The translations under genes and the position numbers were made by a program. Below the pieces are notes generated by a model that did not search any database, was not told the DNA's origin, and saw only the letters and a program-made list of their open reading frames with translations. DNA of 64,000 nucleotides from Parvularcula lutaonensis (lineage in GTDB: Bacteria; Pseudomonadota; Alphaproteobacteria; Caulobacterales; Parvularculaceae): contig NZ_BMXU01000001.1 in the NCBI RefSeq assembly GCF_014651915.1, forward strand, positions 868,001-932,000, written 5' to 3'. How positions within the stretch are numbered: the stretch's first letter is position 1; each line of letters begins with the position of its first letter. This document shows, piece after piece, positions 63,172 to 64,000 of this stretch.

Positions 63172-64000
63172 ATGGCCAAGATCAAGGTCAAGAACCCCGT
63201 CGTCGAGCTCGACGGCGACGAGATGACGCGGATCATCTGGAAGCTGATCAAGGACAAGCTGATCCACCCCTACCTCGACATCAACCTGATCTACTTCGAC
63301 CTCAGCATCCAGAATCGTGACGCGACGGACGACCAGGTGACGATCGATGCGGCCTACGCGATCAAGAAGCATGGCGTCGGCGTGAAATGCGCCACGATCA
63401 CCCCGGACGAAGCGCGTGTCGAGGAATTCGGCCTCAAGAAGATGTGGCGCTCGCCGAACGGGACCATCCGCAACATCCTTGGCGGTGTCGTTTTCCGTGA
63501 GCCGATCATCATCCGTAACGTGCCGCGCCTCGTGCCTGGCTGGACCCAGCCGATCATCATCGGCCGTCATGCTTATGGCGACCAGTACCGCGCCACCGAT
63601 TTCCTGTTCCCCGGCAAGGGCAAGCTGACGATCAAGTGGGAAGGCGAAAGCGGCGAGATCATCGAGCACGAGGTCTTCGACGCGCCCTCCTCGGGTGTCG
63701 CCATGGGCATGTACAACCTCGACGATTCGATCCGCGACTTCGCCCGTGCGACCTTCAACTACGGCCTGCAGCGGCAGTATCCGGTCTACCTGTCGACGAA
63801 GAACACGATCCTCAAAAAATACGACGGTCGCTTCAAGGACATCTTCCAGGAGATCTACGAGACCGAGTTCAAGGAAGAGTTCGAGAAGATCGGAACGCAT
63901 TACGAGCACCGTCTCATCGACGACATGGTCGCTGCGTGCCTCAAATGGTCAGGCGGTTATGTCTGGGCCTGCAAGAACTATGACGGCGACGTCCAGTCGG
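63172..64000 (+). CDS. icd: NADP-dependent isocitrate dehydrogenase, 3' end outside the window
   Basis: The first 276 residues are visible, from ATG 63172 with AGGAG 8 bases upstream. The sequence [91 protein letters not shown] and [23 protein letters not shown] is the homodimeric, eukaryote-like type common in alphaproteobacteria, not the E. coli type. It makes 2-oxoglutarate and NADPH in the TCA cycle. Stop not in the window. Confidence 0.96.
   Translation, partial: MAKIKVKNPVVELDGDEMTRIIWKLIKDKLIHPYLDINLIYFDLSIQNRDATDDQVTIDAAYAIKKHGVGVKCATITPDEARVEEFGLKKMWRSPNGTIRNILGGVVFREPIIIRNVPRLVPGWTQPIIIGRHAYGDQYRATDFLFPGKGKLTIKWEGESGEIIEHEVFDAPSSGVAMGMYNLDDSIRDFARATFNYGLQRQYPVYLSTKNTILKKYDGRFKDIFQEIYETEFKEEFEKIGTHYEHRLIDDMVAACLKWSGGYVWACKNYDGDVQS

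Overview
The window is a contiguous, gene-dense piece of a high-GC alphaproteobacterial chromosome. The evidence is the cell-cycle methyltransferase CcrM (GANTC), a TrcR/DUF1013 regulator, a TIGR02300/FYDLN protein, an alphaproteobacterial SMC, GTTC-N7-GTTC LexA operators, and many TonB-receptor and secreted-peptidase genes. The overall gene flavour resembles Caulobacterales or Parvularculales, but that is inference. I see no phage, insertion sequence, integron, CRISPR array or rRNA. One tRNA gene (Lys, anticodon TTT) is present. No gene-free stretch exceeds 300 bases; the longest (36447-36599, 28264-28446, 39192-39405) hold leaders or a dispersed palindromic repeat.

Layout. 0-2.6 kb: 3' part of a TonB-dependent receptor. 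2.7-4.3 kb: an L,D-transpeptidase-like protein, a membrane protein and tRNA-Lys. 4.4-10.1 kb: queuosine genes tgt and queA with small unknown genes, a serine hydrolase and an alpha/beta hydrolase. 10.3-15.1 kb: trcR, a small outer-membrane barrel, a YeiH-type exporter with a DUF6356 partner and a divergent Lrp regulator, and a MATE pump. 15.1-25.7 kb: chromosome maintenance and nucleic-acid genes (an SplB-like radical SAM protein, rnhB, ccrM, mutY, dciA-like, dsbA-like lipoprotein, smc, CCA transferase, CoA pyrophosphatase, DUF1285). 26.3-35.3 kb: sppA and a four-gene MoxR/DUF58/BatA-DUF4159/vWA operon. 35.3-39.6 kb: xerC, topA and small genes. 39.6-47.7 kb: a secreted peptidase group (M19, M20, M14), an arylsulfotransferase-like protein and an MFS transporter. 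47.7-51.5 kb: a tightly coupled radical SAM / unknown / DUF4130-UdgX / S4 / TerB operon. 51.6-57.4 kb: two cyclophilins, coaD, gyrA and two small genes. 57.4-64 kb: sodC, MFS, CPA2 antiporter, aroA, a FYDLN protein and the 5' part of icd.

Most interesting signal. Two separate radical SAM genes sit directly behind perfect alphaproteobacterial LexA operators. The PA0069/SplB-like gene (15162) has two tandem boxes. The gene heading the UdgX operon (47755) has one box that abuts its ATG. Both lack a good Shine-Dalgarno sequence, and a -10-like element sits about 7 bases before the ATG, which suggests LexA-repressed, leaderless transcripts. The second operon links a DNA-repair-type radical SAM enzyme, an unrecognised 106-residue protein, and a DUF4130-UdgX fusion carrying the KRRIH motif known to capture uracil-DNA covalently. 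I regard this as a candidate SOS-induced base-repair system; the families are known, but the five-gene coupling and the 106-residue member are not familiar to me.

Other links. ccrM and smc carry GANTC plus TTAACC elements in their leaders. gyrA-coaD-ppi-ppi and queA-tgt lie on the same strand in the order often seen as one cluster in other alphaproteobacteria, but here about 42 kb separates them.
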